Assembly (NCBI GenBank): GCA_021816965.1 | Contig: JAKAWU010000004.1 | Location: forward strand, 1 to 39,989 | Direction: 5' to 3' | DNA: 39,989 nucleotides | Origin: Thermoplasmata archaeon | Lineage (GTDB): Archaea > Thermoplasmatota > Thermoplasmata > Thermoplasmatales > Thermoplasmataceae | Shown: positions 26,285 to 35,421 of the stretch, piece by piece | Position numbering within the stretch: the stretch's first letter is position 1 | Layout of the letters: the number at the start of each line of letters is the position of its first letter | The notes under the pieces: model-generated | What the model was told of the DNA's origin: nothing | What the model saw: the letters and a program-made list of their open reading frames with translations, nothing else | Database searches by the model: none | Program-made: the position numbers and the translations under genes

Positions 26285-26832
26285 AACTGTTATTTGTAAC
26301 AAGCAACACACACAAGTATGAGGAGATAAAGCAATACCTTGCAGGCGAGCATATTGAATGCAGATGGAAGAAGATGAAGTATGAGGAGATACAGGCTGAG
26401 ACCACCGATGAGGTATCCATGGAGAGTTTGAAGATTCTCATGAATGAAATCAGGGAACCTTTCTTCCTGGAGGACACAGGACTGTATGTTGATGCATTGA
26501 ATGGCTTCCCGGGGCCATATTCTTCCTATGTCTTCAAGACAGTGGGAAATGAGGGTATTCTGCACCTTCTCCATGGGAAGGAAAGGGGAGCTGCTTTCGT
26601 AACTGTTGTGAGCTATTACGACGGGAAGAATTATTTCCAGTTCAAGGGTGAATGCAGGGGGGCCATATCAAAGAACATAAGGGGAAACACAGGTTTTGGG
26701 TATGATCCTATATTCATTCCGGAAGGATATGACATGACATACGCAGAGATGACCATAGAAGAGAAAAACAGGACTTCCCACCGGATCAGAGCTATGGAAA
26801 AATTCGTTGCACACCTGAAATCACAGAAATGA
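26281..26832 (+). CDS. Nucleoside triphosphate pyrophosphatase (RdgB/HAM1 type)
   Basis: The 183-residue protein is a house-cleaning enzyme that hydrolyses ITP, dITP and XTP to the monophosphates. It shows the family start LFVTSNTHKYEEI, FFLEDTGLYVDALNGFPGPYS, GRGAAFVTVVSY-like beta strands and the terminal FGYDPIFIPEGYDMTYAEM with NRTSHR. Length matches the archaeal family (about 185). The ATGA overlap with kae1-bud32 makes a two-gene operon. Confidence 0.93.
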   Translation: MKLLFVTSNTHKYEEIKQYLAGEHIECRWKKMKYEEIQAETTDEVSMESLKILMNEIREPFFLEDTGLYVDALNGFPGPYSSYVFKTVGNEGILHLLHGKERGAAFVTVVSYYDGKNYFQFKGECRGAISKNIRGNTGFGYDPIFIPEGYDMTYAEMTIEEKNRTSHRIRAMEKFVAHLKSQK

Positions 26833-26901
26833 AACGTGTGAATCCATTCCACTCACATCCCACGTAAAAATGTTAAAATATCAAATATATATAATCTCAC
26901 A

Positions 26902-27273
26902 ATGCAGAAAATATTCAGGTCTTTAATGTTTTATTTCTACTTTATTGCCACCATAGTAACCTTGGGAATATTCGTGATCTCATCTAATGATCTGATATTC
27001 CAGAACACAGATTTTTCAACCATTGCCACTTTTAGCTCAGCGGGAAACTGGAATTACTGGATTCTCATAATCTCGTTCCTCCTGTTTCTCTTTTTCCTAT
27101 ATTACACATATGCATGGATAAAGGATGACATATTCTTCAACCAGAATCTGAATTCCGACAGCAAGGCAGGTTTCCTCAAAAACATGAGAAAGCTGGAAAA
27201 AATAGCCATGAAGCATGGTGGATTTTACAACGAGAGGCTCAAGGAGAAGAAGGCTTCCTGGAAAATTAAGTGA
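26902..27273 (+). CDS. Small membrane protein with two helices, unknown
   Basis: This 123-residue protein has two membrane helices (about 8-30 and 50-72), linked by an aromatic, Thr/Ser-rich extracytoplasmic loop, and a basic cytoplasmic tail rich in Lys. No known motif was recognised. A TATA-like aaatatatataat lies about 12-20 nt upstream and a second AT-rich box a little further back. The coding frame ends 8 nt inside the convergent spermidine synthase gene. Confidence 0.55.
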   Translation: MQKIFRSLMFYFYFIATIVTLGIFVISSNDLIFQNTDFSTIATFSSAGNWNYWILIISFLLFLFFLYYTYAWIKDDIFFNQNLNSDSKAGFLKNMRKLEKIAMKHGGFYNERLKEKKASWKIK

Positions 27274-28090
27274 TAAGTGTTTTTACAAATTCGGGAAGGC
27301 TGAAGCAGCTGGCAGATATCTCTTTGTTGAAATATTTGCCTGCAGGAAGTTCCCTGTATGATTTTCCAATATCATGATCAGAGGCCATGGTAAAGCTCCA
27401 GAACCCGCTCGGATATGTGGGTATGAAAGCAGTATAACTCTTCACCTTTGCAAAATGCGGCTTCATGCCCTTATGTGCAAGCCCTATGGCTGTGGGCTGG
27501 TAGAATGGCGAGCCTGACTGGGTAACAACGACTCCTCCAGTGTTCAGTATCTTTTTGATGTCCTTATAGAATGATTCATTGAACAGGCCTTCTGCGGGGC
27601 CAACAGGATCTGTGGAATCCACAATTATGATATCGAATTTTTCCTCTGTTGTCCTGGCATATTTGATGCCATCTCCCACTATAAGCTCAACATTTTCAAG
27701 TGTGAAGGATCTTACCAGGTCCGGGAAATGTTTTCTGCATACCTCTATGACCTGCCCGTCAATTTCAACGTTCACTATCCTTTTCAGCCCAAGCTTTGCA
27801 AGTTCCCCTGCAGCCCCCCCATCTCCGCCTCCTATGATCAGGGCCTTCTCAGGCTTCACTTTGGAATACACAAAGGGCATCATGGTTATCATTTCATGGT
27901 AGACGAACTCATCTCTTTCAGTCAGCTGTACAGTTCCATCTATAGACAGGAGTTTCCCGAAGTCATAGGTGTCAAAAACATCAATTCTCTGGAAATCCGT
28001 CCTTACGGAGAGAAGCTGATCTTTCACCCTGAAGGATAGCTGGAGATTGTCGGAATATCTCTCGGAGAACCAATTCTCAATGAGTTTCAT
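27266..28090 (-). CDS. speE: Spermidine synthase-like aminopropyltransferase
   Basis: From ATG 28090 ([14 protein letters not shown]) the protein has 274 residues, the normal length. The N-terminal beta-barrel has [23 protein letters not shown]. The SAM-like fold has [22 protein letters not shown] and [13 protein letters not shown], in which the Asp residues bind the amine. It transfers an aminopropyl group from decarboxylated SAM to putrescine or a longer polyamine. The upstream in-frame Met at 28111 is not favoured, since homologues begin near MxLxxxWF. The gene runs divergently from the fix operon, with the shared promoter region 28091-28249. Confidence 0.9.
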   Translation of the reverse strand: MKLIENWFSERYSDNLQLSFRVKDQLLSVRTDFQRIDVFDTYDFGKLLSIDGTVQLTERDEFVYHEMITMMPFVYSKVKPEKALIIGGGDGGAAGELAKLGLKRIVNVEIDGQVIEVCRKHFPDLVRSFTLENVELIVGDGIKYARTTEEKFDIIIVDSTDPVGPAEGLFNESFYKDIKKILNTGGVVVTQSGSPFYQPTAIGLAHKGMKPHFAKVKSYTAFIPTYPSGFWSFTMASDHDIGKSYRELPAGKYFNKEISASCFSLPEFVKTLIT

Positions 28091-28249
28091 GCAAACCCAT
28101 TGCATAAGCATTTATCTTTTTTGCCATATGATTCATTATGACATTCAATTTATTATTTGGAAATATCAGAAATAATCCATGAACAGTCATATACGCGACA
28201 AATAATTGAAAATAAAAACAGTTATTATGGATTCTACAATGCAGGATCA

Positions 28250-29539
28250 ATGAGCGAATTTGATGTTATAGTGGTGGGGGCTGGCCCTGCTGGGGCATCG
28301 GCTGCCATAAAGCTCGCATCTGCAAAAGCAAACGTATTGCTTGTTGACAGGGCTGATCCGCCAGGAAGCAAGAACGTTTCCGGAGGGGTTTTATGGGGAG
28401 ACTCTCTGTCACAGGTTGCACCCGATTGGGAAAAGGGTCCTGTGGAAAGATATGTGGAGGCAAAAGGCGTTTCATTTCTCACTAAAGATTCAAGAATATC
28501 AATAGATTTCAGGTCAAAGAAATTTGGTGAATACAAGAGCGGATACACCGTTCTGAGAACCAAGTTTGATGCATGGCTTGCGAAGAAGGCAAAGGATTCC
28601 GGTGCCATGGTTGTTTCTGGCGTTACTGTTGACAGGCTTTCCATGAAGGATGGAAAGGTTATTGGAGTGGAACAGGGAGGAGAGACAATCACTTCAGATG
28701 CAGTTATCCTTGCAGAGGGTGCAAATTCAAGAATCGCAATAGATTCAGGAATAAAGAAAAAACCATCAGACAGAAATATTGCCCTTGGCATAAAGGAGGT
28801 CATAAAACTTCCTGAAAAGACCATCACAGACAGATTCGGACTCTCTTCTGCGAAGATGGGTTTTGCTTCAGAATATGTTCTCGGCTTCCTGGAAGGAGGC
28901 GTCAGGGCAGGGGGTTTCCTGTACACAAACAAGGAGTCACTCTCCATCGGCGCTGTCATATCCATGGGAGACCTCAGGAAGAACAACCAGACGTATTCAT
29001 TCAATATCATAGAGCAGTTCAAGGAGCACCCGTTCATAGCACCTCTCCTGGAAGGGGGAAGGGTTGAGGAATACAGTGCCCACCTTGTGCCTGAAGGGGG
29101 CCTCACTGTGGATTCAATCTATGGAAAGGGATACATGATAGCAGGAGATGCGGCAGGCTTCACTTTCAGCAACGGACTCGTATTACAGGGCATGAACTAT
29201 GCCGTTGTTTCAGGAATTGTAGCTGCTGATTCATTCCTTCAGAGAAAGGAGAAGGGAATAGAGGCAGGTGCCAATTTCTCAAATTATATGGATAACCTGT
29301 CAGGAACCTTCGTAATGAAGGACATGAAGAATTTCAAAGGCGTTGATGCAGTCACGTGGAGTAAATCCATACACCAGACAATCCCTGCAATTGCCGAGGA
29401 GGCAATGCTGAATATTTTCTCGGAAAACGGGGAACCAAAGAAACATATGTTGAAAATACTGCTAAAATCCATGGCCGGAAGGAAGGAGAGCAAGAAGGAA
29501 CTTGCTGTGGACCTTTATAGAATGATGAGGAGGTTGTAA
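28250..29539 (+). CDS. fixC: FixC-like electron-transferring flavoprotein dehydrogenase
   Basis: Starting at ATG 28250 (MSEFDVIVVGAGPAGASA), preceded by aggat, the protein has 429 residues. It has the N-terminal FAD dinucleotide motif GAGPAGASAAIKLASA, a conserved GSKNVSGGVLWG and the C-terminal AGDAAGFTFSNGLVLQGMNYA flavin-binding segment. These are marks of the FixC/ETF:quinone oxidoreductase group. It accepts electrons from the EtfAB (FixAB) flavoprotein and passes them to a quinone, with FixX as ferredoxin-like partner. The upstream in-frame 93 nt is read as untranslated, since homology starts at 28250. Confidence 0.92.
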   Translation: MSEFDVIVVGAGPAGASAAIKLASAKANVLLVDRADPPGSKNVSGGVLWGDSLSQVAPDWEKGPVERYVEAKGVSFLTKDSRISIDFRSKKFGEYKSGYTVLRTKFDAWLAKKAKDSGAMVVSGVTVDRLSMKDGKVIGVEQGGETITSDAVILAEGANSRIAIDSGIKKKPSDRNIALGIKEVIKLPEKTITDRFGLSSAKMGFASEYVLGFLEGGVRAGGFLYTNKESLSIGAVISMGDLRKNNQTYSFNIIEQFKEHPFIAPLLEGGRVEEYSAHLVPEGGLTVDSIYGKGYMIAGDAAGFTFSNGLVLQGMNYAVVSGIVAADSFLQRKEKGIEAGANFSNYMDNLSGTFVMKDMKNFKGVDAVTWSKSIHQTIPAIAEEAMLNIFSENGEPKKHMLKILLKSMAGRKESKKELAVDLYRMMRRL

Positions 29540-29541
29540 AA

Positions 29542-29814
29542 ATGAAAATTGAAGAAAGATTATCACTATTGAATTACAAGATAGACAAGTCCTACGAGCA
29601 CATTACAGTGAATCCATCCATATGCGAGACATGCCCGGATCACTTCTGCACATTTGCATGCCCTGCAAAATGCTATTCATTAATAGACAAAAAGCTCAAT
29701 TTCAAGTATGAGGACTGTGTGGAGTGTGGAACATGCGACACTGCATGCTCGCATGGAAGCGTTGCCTGGACAAACACCAAAGGCGGACATGGCGTAAAAT
29801 ACAAGTTCGGGTGA
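29542..29814 (+). CDS. fixX: FixX-like ferredoxin
   Basis: The 90-residue protein has two Cys clusters: ICETCPDHFCTFACPAKC near residues 28-45 and CVECGTCDTACSHG near 62-75, typical of FixX. The family binds one or two iron-sulfur clusters and hands electrons from FixC. It starts 2 nt after fixC and ends 4 nt before fixA, so all are cotranscribed. Confidence 0.92.
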   Translation: MKIEERLSLLNYKIDKSYEHITVNPSICETCPDHFCTFACPAKCYSLIDKKLNFKYEDCVECGTCDTACSHGSVAWTNTKGGHGVKYKFG

Positions 29815-29818
29815 TCTC

Positions 29819-30610
29819 ATGACACTGGAAATTGTTGTGATGATAAAGCAGGTACCAGACAGTCAGGAAGTCGTCATCGATCCTGTCACATTCACTCTGA
29901 ACAGATCTGCAGCAAGAAATGTCATAAACCCTGCAGATGAGAATGCCATTGAGGCAGCACTCAGGATCAAGGACAAGGAAAAGGATGTTCATATAACAGT
30001 CATAACCATGGGGCCACCCTTTGCAGAGACTGCACTTATAGACGCAATGGCAAGGGGAGTGGATGATGCAATACTGGTGAGTGACAGGGCCTTTGCGGGT
30101 GCAGATACATACCCAACAGGACTGACACTGGCAGCAACCATAACCAGGATGGGAAAATTCGACATCATATTTGCAGGTGAGGAATCCACTGATTCATCCA
30201 CGGGACATGTGGGCCCGGGAGTTGCTGAATTCCTCGGGATTGAACAGGCTTCTTATACATCAAGCACCTGGATTGAAGATGAATTTGTATATGCAGACAG
30301 GGAACTGGAAGACGGAATTGAAACAGTAAGGATGAAGTCGCCATGCCTCATAACTGTGCTCACAAATTCAAACGTCCCAAGAAATCCCACACTCAGGATG
30401 AAGATTGATTCAATAAAGAAAGGAATAAAAACCTGGTCACTGGCAGACATCGGACTGAAACCTGAATGGGTCGGTCTGAAAGGTTCGCCAACCATTGTCA
30501 AATCCATGAGGACGATCAATGAGAAGAAGAGGGAAGGGAAGAAATTCAAGGCAGGAGAGATGGACAAGTTCGTTGATGAGCTTGTAAGCAAGGGGATACT
30601 GAAACTGTGA
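29819..30610 (+). CDS. fixA: FixA / electron transfer flavoprotein beta subunit
   Basis: The 263-residue protein is of the EtfB/FixA family, with VVMIKQVPDSQEVVIDP at the N-terminus, NPADENAIEAALRIKDK, GVDDAILVSDRAFAGADTYPT and FAGEESTDSSTGHVGPGVAEFLG. With FixB it forms the ETF heterodimer that binds FAD (and AMP or a second flavin). In FixABCX-type systems the pair can confurcate or bifurcate electrons. Confidence 0.93.
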   Translation: MTLEIVVMIKQVPDSQEVVIDPVTFTLNRSAARNVINPADENAIEAALRIKDKEKDVHITVITMGPPFAETALIDAMARGVDDAILVSDRAFAGADTYPTGLTLAATITRMGKFDIIFAGEESTDSSTGHVGPGVAEFLGIEQASYTSSTWIEDEFVYADRELEDGIETVRMKSPCLITVLTNSNVPRNPTLRMKIDSIKKGIKTWSLADIGLKPEWVGLKGSPTIVKSMRTINEKKREGKKFKAGEMDKFVDELVSKGILKL

Positions 30611-30620
30611 GGTGTAACTG

Positions 30621-31679
30621 ATGGTAGGACTTGTTAATGCTGAACCGCCAGAGAATGCTGGTGAATACAAAAACGTGCTCATATTCCTTGAAACAAGACA
30701 GGGAAAACTTGCAAAACCTGGACTGGAAATGATTTCAGTTGGGGCTGCAATTGCGCACAAGGTAAATGAGGAACTGATCGGAATCGTGATGGGAAATAAG
30801 ATAGAAGGCCTGGTACAGGAAGCAGGGGAATATGGATGCGACAAAGTCATAGGTTTAAAGTCAAAGGATCTTGAAGATTTCAGGACAATACCCTATTCAG
30901 TGAACCTGAGTGAACTCATAACAGAATTAAAACCTAACATTCTTCTTATACCTGCCACAAGGAATGGGAGGGATCTTGCATCAAGGATTGCCGTAAGGTC
31001 AAAGACGGGAGTTACGGCTGACTGCACGGAACTTGATATTGATCCTGCAGAGAGAATACTCCAGGCAAGAAGGCCAACCTACGGGGAAAGCACACTTGCT
31101 GAGATACTTTGCAAGAGGCACAGGCCACAGATGGCTACAGCAAGGCCCGGTATATTCAGCGTTCCCGAGAGGGATCCCAAGAGGAAATTTGTTTCTGAAA
31201 TAAGAAAAACGACCATAAAGAAGGAGTTCCTGAAGAAGGAGATAGTGAGTTTTAAGCCAAAGAGCACACTTGATCTCACATCTGCAAAGATCATTGTGAG
31301 TGGAGGGCTCGGCCTTGGAAAGCCATCCGGTTTTAAGCTCCTTGAGGAACTTGCAGGGGAGATCGGAGCTTCAGTTGGAGCATCAAGGCCCACAGTGGAT
31401 ATGGGGTGGATAGAGAGAGATCACCAGGTGGGGCAGACCGGGCAATCTGTCAGGCCGGATATCTACATTGCATGTGGAATATCAGGGAAGGCACAGCACA
31501 TAATGGGTATGAGGCTCAGCAAAAACATTGTATCCATAAACACTGATGCTTCTGCAGAGTTGAATTCCATATCTGATTATATAATAAACGAGGATCTTTA
31601 TAAGGTTATTCCGGAACTTATAGATGCAATAAAAAGAAGGAAATCCGGGGAAAAGAAACCTGCAGAGGCTCCGGCCTAA
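30621..31679 (+). CDS. fixB: FixB / electron transfer flavoprotein alpha subunit
   Basis: The 352-residue EtfA/FixB has the C-terminal FAD domain SGGLGLGKPSGFKLLEELAGEIGA...VGASRPTVD, DHQVGQTGQSVRPDIYIACGISGKAQHIMGM and SINTDASA. A gaggtg motif 7-12 nt before ATG 30621 is a good Shine-Dalgarno. It is the last gene of the fixCXAB operon, and its stop overlaps that of thrS. Confidence 0.93.
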   Translation: MVGLVNAEPPENAGEYKNVLIFLETRQGKLAKPGLEMISVGAAIAHKVNEELIGIVMGNKIEGLVQEAGEYGCDKVIGLKSKDLEDFRTIPYSVNLSELITELKPNILLIPATRNGRDLASRIAVRSKTGVTADCTELDIDPAERILQARRPTYGESTLAEILCKRHRPQMATARPGIFSVPERDPKRKFVSEIRKTTIKKEFLKKEIVSFKPKSTLDLTSAKIIVSGGLGLGKPSGFKLLEELAGEIGASVGASRPTVDMGWIERDHQVGQTGQSVRPDIYIACGISGKAQHIMGMRLSKNIVSINTDASAELNSISDYIINEDLYKVIPELIDAIKRRKSGEKKPAEAPA

Positions 31680-33679
31680 AGGCAGAGCCCCTGGTCTATC
31701 CTTCTTTCCCTTATTTCTTCAAGCATCTTTTCAACCAGTTCTTTTTCGCTGAATGTTTTCTGCCTGTTTGATCTGTCCCTTGCAGTGGCAAGCCTGTTCT
31801 GGACCTCATTGTCGCCAATGACAAGGATGTATGCAGGCCTGTATCTGAGTGAGAGTTTGATCTTCTTGGAAACTGTCTCAAAACTGCTGTCAAGTGTCGC
31901 CCTGATTCCATGTTTTTTCAATATTTTCCTGAGTTCATGTCCATATTCATTATGCTTCTCGCTCACGGTTATGATCTGTGCCTGTATGGGTGAAAGCCAC
32001 AGGGGCAGTTTCCCTCCATAGCTCTCCAGGGCCATCACAAGGAATCTTTCTATGGAACCGTATACAGCCCTGTGTATCATTATGGGTGTTTCCTTCTTCC
32101 CCTCTGCATTCATAAATGAGAGGCCGAAGGATGATGGCATGAAGAAATCGATCTGAATTGTGGCCAGCTGCCAGGACCTCCCAAGTGCATCCTTCACATG
32201 CACATCGATCTTGGGCCCGTAGAATGCAGCCTCACCCTCATATTCCTTGTATCTGATATTGTTTTCATCCAGTGCAATCCTGAGCTGGTTGCTTGCAGAA
32301 TCCCACAGGGTGAAATCAGGTTCCATGTCTTCTGAACCACATTCCCTGCATGTCAATGGACCGGTTGCGGTTGCCCTCTTTGCCTCATTGAGTGTTCCGC
32401 ATTTCCTGCATCTGTATTCCATCAGGTAGCTTTCAGGCTTATTTCTGTCAATGAGCGAGAGGTCGTATGTTGCCTGCACATCACCAAGGATGGTTTTATA
32501 TGTTTTCTCCATGACAGCAAGTATTTTCTTGATCTCCCGGTCAATGGATGAAGCAGCAACAAAAGCATGCCCATCATCCACCGTGAAAATCCTTGGTCTT
32601 GTAAGACCACCAACCTCTCCTGATTTCTCATACCTGTACACCGTTCCGAATTCACTGATCCTCACGGGAAGGTCCCTGTATGAGTGCGGCTGGCTTTCAT
32701 ATATCATTATGTGCCCGGGGCAGTTCATGGGCTTCAAAGCATAGGAATCCCCATCTGCAAGGGTGAACAGGAACATATCATCCTTGTATTTTGCGTAATG
32801 CCCGGACTGCTTCCACATAACATCCCTGAAAAGATGTGGTGTGGATACCTCAGTCCAGTCGTCCTCATCATTCAATTTGCGCATGAATGAGATGAGCTCA
32901 TTCCTGATTATTGCACCATTTGGTGCATAAAGTGGCAGCCCAGGGGCCCTCTCGGAGTTGAATACGAAAAGCTCCATCTCTGATCCAAGCTTTCTGTGAT
33001 CCCTCTTTGCAGCCTCTTCCCTCATGGCAAGGTACTGCTTCAGGGATTTGCTGTCCGGGAATGCAGTTCCATATATTCTCACAAGCCTTTCCCTGTTTAT
33101 GTCACCCTTGTAATTGGTGCTTGCCACATTTAGAAGCTTTATGTTTTTAAGGTATGAGGTGTCAGGCACATGGGGGCCACGGCAGAAATCAACATAGGGG
33201 CCCTGCCTGTAAACAGTGGACTCCTTTTCGACGCTTTCCCTTATATTCTCAAGCTTGAACCTGTTATGGAGGAACATTTTCTCCAGTTCAGCTTTACTGT
33301 GTTTTTCCTTCACAATCGGAATGGATTTCTCGGCGATCTCCTTCATCTTCTTCTCTATATTCTCAACCTCATTCTCCGAGGGTGGCTGCATCTCAATATC
33401 ATAATAGAATCCCTCTTCTGTAGGGGGGCCTGAAGACGGGATTGCTGAAGGATAAAGTTCAGTGACTGCATTGGCAAGAAGATGCGCTGCAGAATGTCTG
33501 AGTATTTTAAGGCCTTCTTCGCTTGTTGTAAGCACAGGGGTTATCTCCATATTATGTTCTGCTGCGTCCCCCAGATCATGAAGTATCTTTCCCTCCATGA
33601 CTGCTGCAACATCCTTCCTGTCTTTGAACAGGTCTGCAAACTTCTGGCCTCTATTCACTGCGAAGGTTTTGCCCGGCAT
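31676..33679 (-). CDS. thrS: Threonyl-tRNA synthetase, bacterial type with extra zinc ribbon
   Basis: The 667-residue ThrRS has a TGS-like N-terminus (about 1-60) and a bacterial/eukaryotic-type editing domain, with the HSAAHLLANAV and YVDFCRGPHV zinc-like motifs, instead of the D-aminoacyl-tRNA-deacylase-like editing domain of most archaea. The class II core has MNCPGH, TRPRIFTVDDGHAF and MIHRAVYGSIERF, which hold the catalytic zinc. An insertion about residues 420-452 forms a zinc ribbon, C424-x2-C427-x16-C444-x2-C447, not present in the usual bacterial enzyme. The anticodon-binding domain closes the protein. The stop overlaps the fixB stop by 3 bases, convergent. Confidence 0.93.
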   Translation of the reverse strand: MPGKTFAVNRGQKFADLFKDRKDVAAVMEGKILHDLGDAAEHNMEITPVLTTSEEGLKILRHSAAHLLANAVTELYPSAIPSSGPPTEEGFYYDIEMQPPSENEVENIEKKMKEIAEKSIPIVKEKHSKAELEKMFLHNRFKLENIRESVEKESTVYRQGPYVDFCRGPHVPDTSYLKNIKLLNVASTNYKGDINRERLVRIYGTAFPDSKSLKQYLAMREEAAKRDHRKLGSEMELFVFNSERAPGLPLYAPNGAIIRNELISFMRKLNDEDDWTEVSTPHLFRDVMWKQSGHYAKYKDDMFLFTLADGDSYALKPMNCPGHIMIYESQPHSYRDLPVRISEFGTVYRYEKSGEVGGLTRPRIFTVDDGHAFVAASSIDREIKKILAVMEKTYKTILGDVQATYDLSLIDRNKPESYLMEYRCRKCGTLNEAKRATATGPLTCRECGSEDMEPDFTLWDSASNQLRIALDENNIRYKEYEGEAAFYGPKIDVHVKDALGRSWQLATIQIDFFMPSSFGLSFMNAEGKKETPIMIHRAVYGSIERFLVMALESYGGKLPLWLSPIQAQIITVSEKHNEYGHELRKILKKHGIRATLDSSFETVSKKIKLSLRYRPAYILVIGDNEVQNRLATARDRSNRQKTFSEKELVEKMLEEIRERRIDQGLCL

Positions 33680-33689
33680 AGGCAGTAAT

Positions 33690-33710
33690 ATAAGTCTTTG
33701 TTATAAATGA
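33690..33710 (-). promoter_or_regulatory. Putative thrS promoter TATA box
   Basis: On the minus strand, atttataac (about 33699-33708) lies about 25 nt before the ATG at 33679, consistent with a leaderless thrS mRNA. The palindrome at 33712-33747 is upstream of this site and so would not be transcribed with thrS. Confidence 0.4.
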
Positions 33711-33711
33711 T

Positions 33712-33872
33712 TACGATCTACTTCTATGAAAGAAGTTTTTGATCGTATTCCATAACGTGTGGAGTAGGGGCCCGGGAAAGGTTGCCGATGCGATATTCGA
33801 GCTCGAAAAAAAGTTAGCGACTTACACCTTTTGAGCAGGAAAGCTCCGACCTTCAGGGAGGAGAGGATGTCA
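33712..33872 (+). mobile_element. IS200/IS605-like relic with omega-RNA-like right end
   Basis: No gene is open here. The right part 33833-33872 encodes in one frame SRKAPTFREERMS, the usual tail of TnpB. At RNA level it is gagcaggaaagctc, then ctccgaccttcagggaggag, then ggatgtca, which is the shape of the 3' end of the omega RNA (reRNA) of TnpB elements. The left part 33712-33747 has an imperfect palindrome (arms tacgatc/gatcgta, inner arms acttct/agaagt), as often found at IS200/IS605 ends. The whole is about 160 bp, and no transposase is present, so it resembles a decayed non-autonomous element. Bases after 33872 would be the guide, inside the end of the ABM gene. Family resemblance is from memory. 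Confidence 0.5.
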
Positions 33873-34163
33873 GTGTTCAACGATCTGGTGAACTGACAGG
33901 TGTGGTCTTCCTGTGAACATATCGGAGGGGTTTTTAACAGAATGGGCCTTCACGAATTCCTCGCTCTCAGTCCATGCCTGAAAATCTTCAAGTGTTTCCC
34001 AGTAAGTCATTACAACGTAGGTATCTGCCTCTATGGGCCTGAGGATCTGATTCTTCACAAAACCCTTCATCTGCTTCAGGTTGTTGTTTGTATTCTCAAA
34101 ACGTTTCTCAAATTCCTGCGAGTACTTTGGGTTTACGGGTATGTGATTCTGGACAACTATCAT
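33870..34163 (-). CDS. Heme-oxygenase-like ABM-domain monooxygenase
   Basis: The 97-residue protein is an antibiotic-biosynthesis-monooxygenase (ABM) ferredoxin-like fold. The residues N6, W64 and H74 have the spacing of the Asn-Trp-His triad of IsdG/HmoA-type heme-degrading enzymes (VVQNH, FQAWTES, FVKAHS). So it may open heme to release iron, but the same fold also occurs in other small monooxygenases. Its 3' end abuts the IS605-like relic, by 3 bp overlap. Confidence 0.7.
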   Translation of the reverse strand: MIVVQNHIPVNPKYSQEFEKRFENTNNNLKQMKGFVKNQILRPIEADTYVVMTYWETLEDFQAWTESEEFVKAHSVKNPSDMFTGRPHLSVHQIVEH

Positions 34164-34277
34164 GAATCTCTATTGATTTACTGTTAATTAAACATTTCTT
34201 AAATCTGAGATTATTGTGATATATTCAGAATGGAAAAAAAATTTAAAATTATTGGTAAAAATGGAAAATAGTGGTTT

Positions 34278-35189
34278 TTAATAGCTGCCGCCAAAATTGT
34301 TCACAACTTCATTGACCACTGACTGATCCTGGAAGTATGATACTCCTGACCATGTGAATGAATCCAGAGATGCTGTGTGAAGATCATTGAATGTGAACAG
34401 GTAGTTGTATCCAAGATATGTGGCTGAATGGTCAGAAACAACTCCGTCATTTGACCCTGAGAAGAAAACATATCCCCACCATGGGTTATAGTTCCCATCG
34501 TACACGATCCAGGTTGTTGAGGGGTTGTTGGCCACTGCGCTGCCTGCTGAGCTGTCAAGCGAGTTGAGGAATGATGAGCCCTGTTCCATCTGTGTTGACT
34601 GGTAGCCTGAAACAAATGTGAGTCCGAGGCAGTTTGCAATTGATGCCATGGGTGAGCCGTCAAAAGGTGTTGCAAGGAATATGACATTCTGGAGGTGCAT
34701 TCCCGGGATGTTATAGTTCTCAAGAGCGTACAGTGTGGCAAGTCCGCCCATGCTGTATGCGACAATATCCACGTTGACATTCTTTCCTGCAAACAGGGAA
34801 GTCATTCCATTTCCGATCTCCTGTCCAACTGTCTGTATGGGTGTGTTGGATGTTCCGTAATAGGAAGAATCACAGTATGTGAGTCCGTTGCTGAACTTTA
34901 TGGAGAATGCTCCGTAATAGTTCACCAGTCCCACTACATATCCATGGTTCACAAGGTTCTGATACATGTCATTGCCTGTCACGAAACAGTTTCCGTTGTT
35001 GCCATTGAAATTTCCAAAGTTATACCCATGCACAAGAAGCACATAGGTCTGTCCTGATGATACTTCTGGTATAGCCATTCTGGAAGTATCTTTCTGTACC
35101 ACATTGCTGGTGCTGAATGCCGTAAGACCGAATCCACAAATCATCAGTACGGTGACTGCGGAAGCCAAAAGAATTGTTCTTTTATTCAT
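34278..35189 (-). CDS. Secreted alpha/beta-hydrolase (lipase-like)
   Basis: The 303-residue protein from ATG 35189 starts with a hydrophobic signal segment (about residues 5-25: ILLASAVTVLMICGFGLTAF). An alpha/beta-hydrolase core follows: oxyanion loop LLVHGYNFGN, nucleophile Ser in IVAYSMGGLATL (about residue 145), acid Asp in SGSNDGVVSD and His near LHTASL. The pattern is of PGAP1-like or lipase/esterase type. It is rich in Asn, Ser, Tyr and Gly, as secreted proteins of acidophiles often are. A TTG at 35192 is an alternative start. A TATA-like actaaaata about 24 nt upstream suggests a leaderless mRNA. Confidence 0.75.
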   Translation of the reverse strand: MNKRTILLASAVTVLMICGFGLTAFSTSNVVQKDTSRMAIPEVSSGQTYVLLVHGYNFGNFNGNNGNCFVTGNDMYQNLVNHGYVVGLVNYYGAFSIKFSNGLTYCDSSYYGTSNTPIQTVGQEIGNGMTSLFAGKNVNVDIVAYSMGGLATLYALENYNIPGMHLQNVIFLATPFDGSPMASIANCLGLTFVSGYQSTQMEQGSSFLNSLDSSAGSAVANNPSTTWIVYDGNYNPWWGYVFFSGSNDGVVSDHSATYLGYNYLFTFNDLHTASLDSFTWSGVSYFQDQSVVNEVVNNFGGSY

Positions 35190-35421
35190 CAAAAATATAT
35201 ACTTGAAATTTGTATTTTAGTATTACTGTAAGTTATTTTTATATATATACAAAAATTCATTGTTTAGTGATTCAGGGTGTTTTTAGGAATTGAGTGGATA
35301 TTCATACATGGGGGCCACGAATTTTATTGTAAATATCAAGGAGTTTCCACAAATTTCTGTAATAAAAACTTCAGGAAAAACGACCTGTATCGTGAAATTT
35401 CCTAAAATAACGATGAATAAG

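Noticed and set aside
28234-29106. Long minus-strand open frame (290 codons) inside fixC.
   Set aside because: It is the antisense shadow of a clearly homologous fixC gene and is rich in Pro/Ser without a domain.
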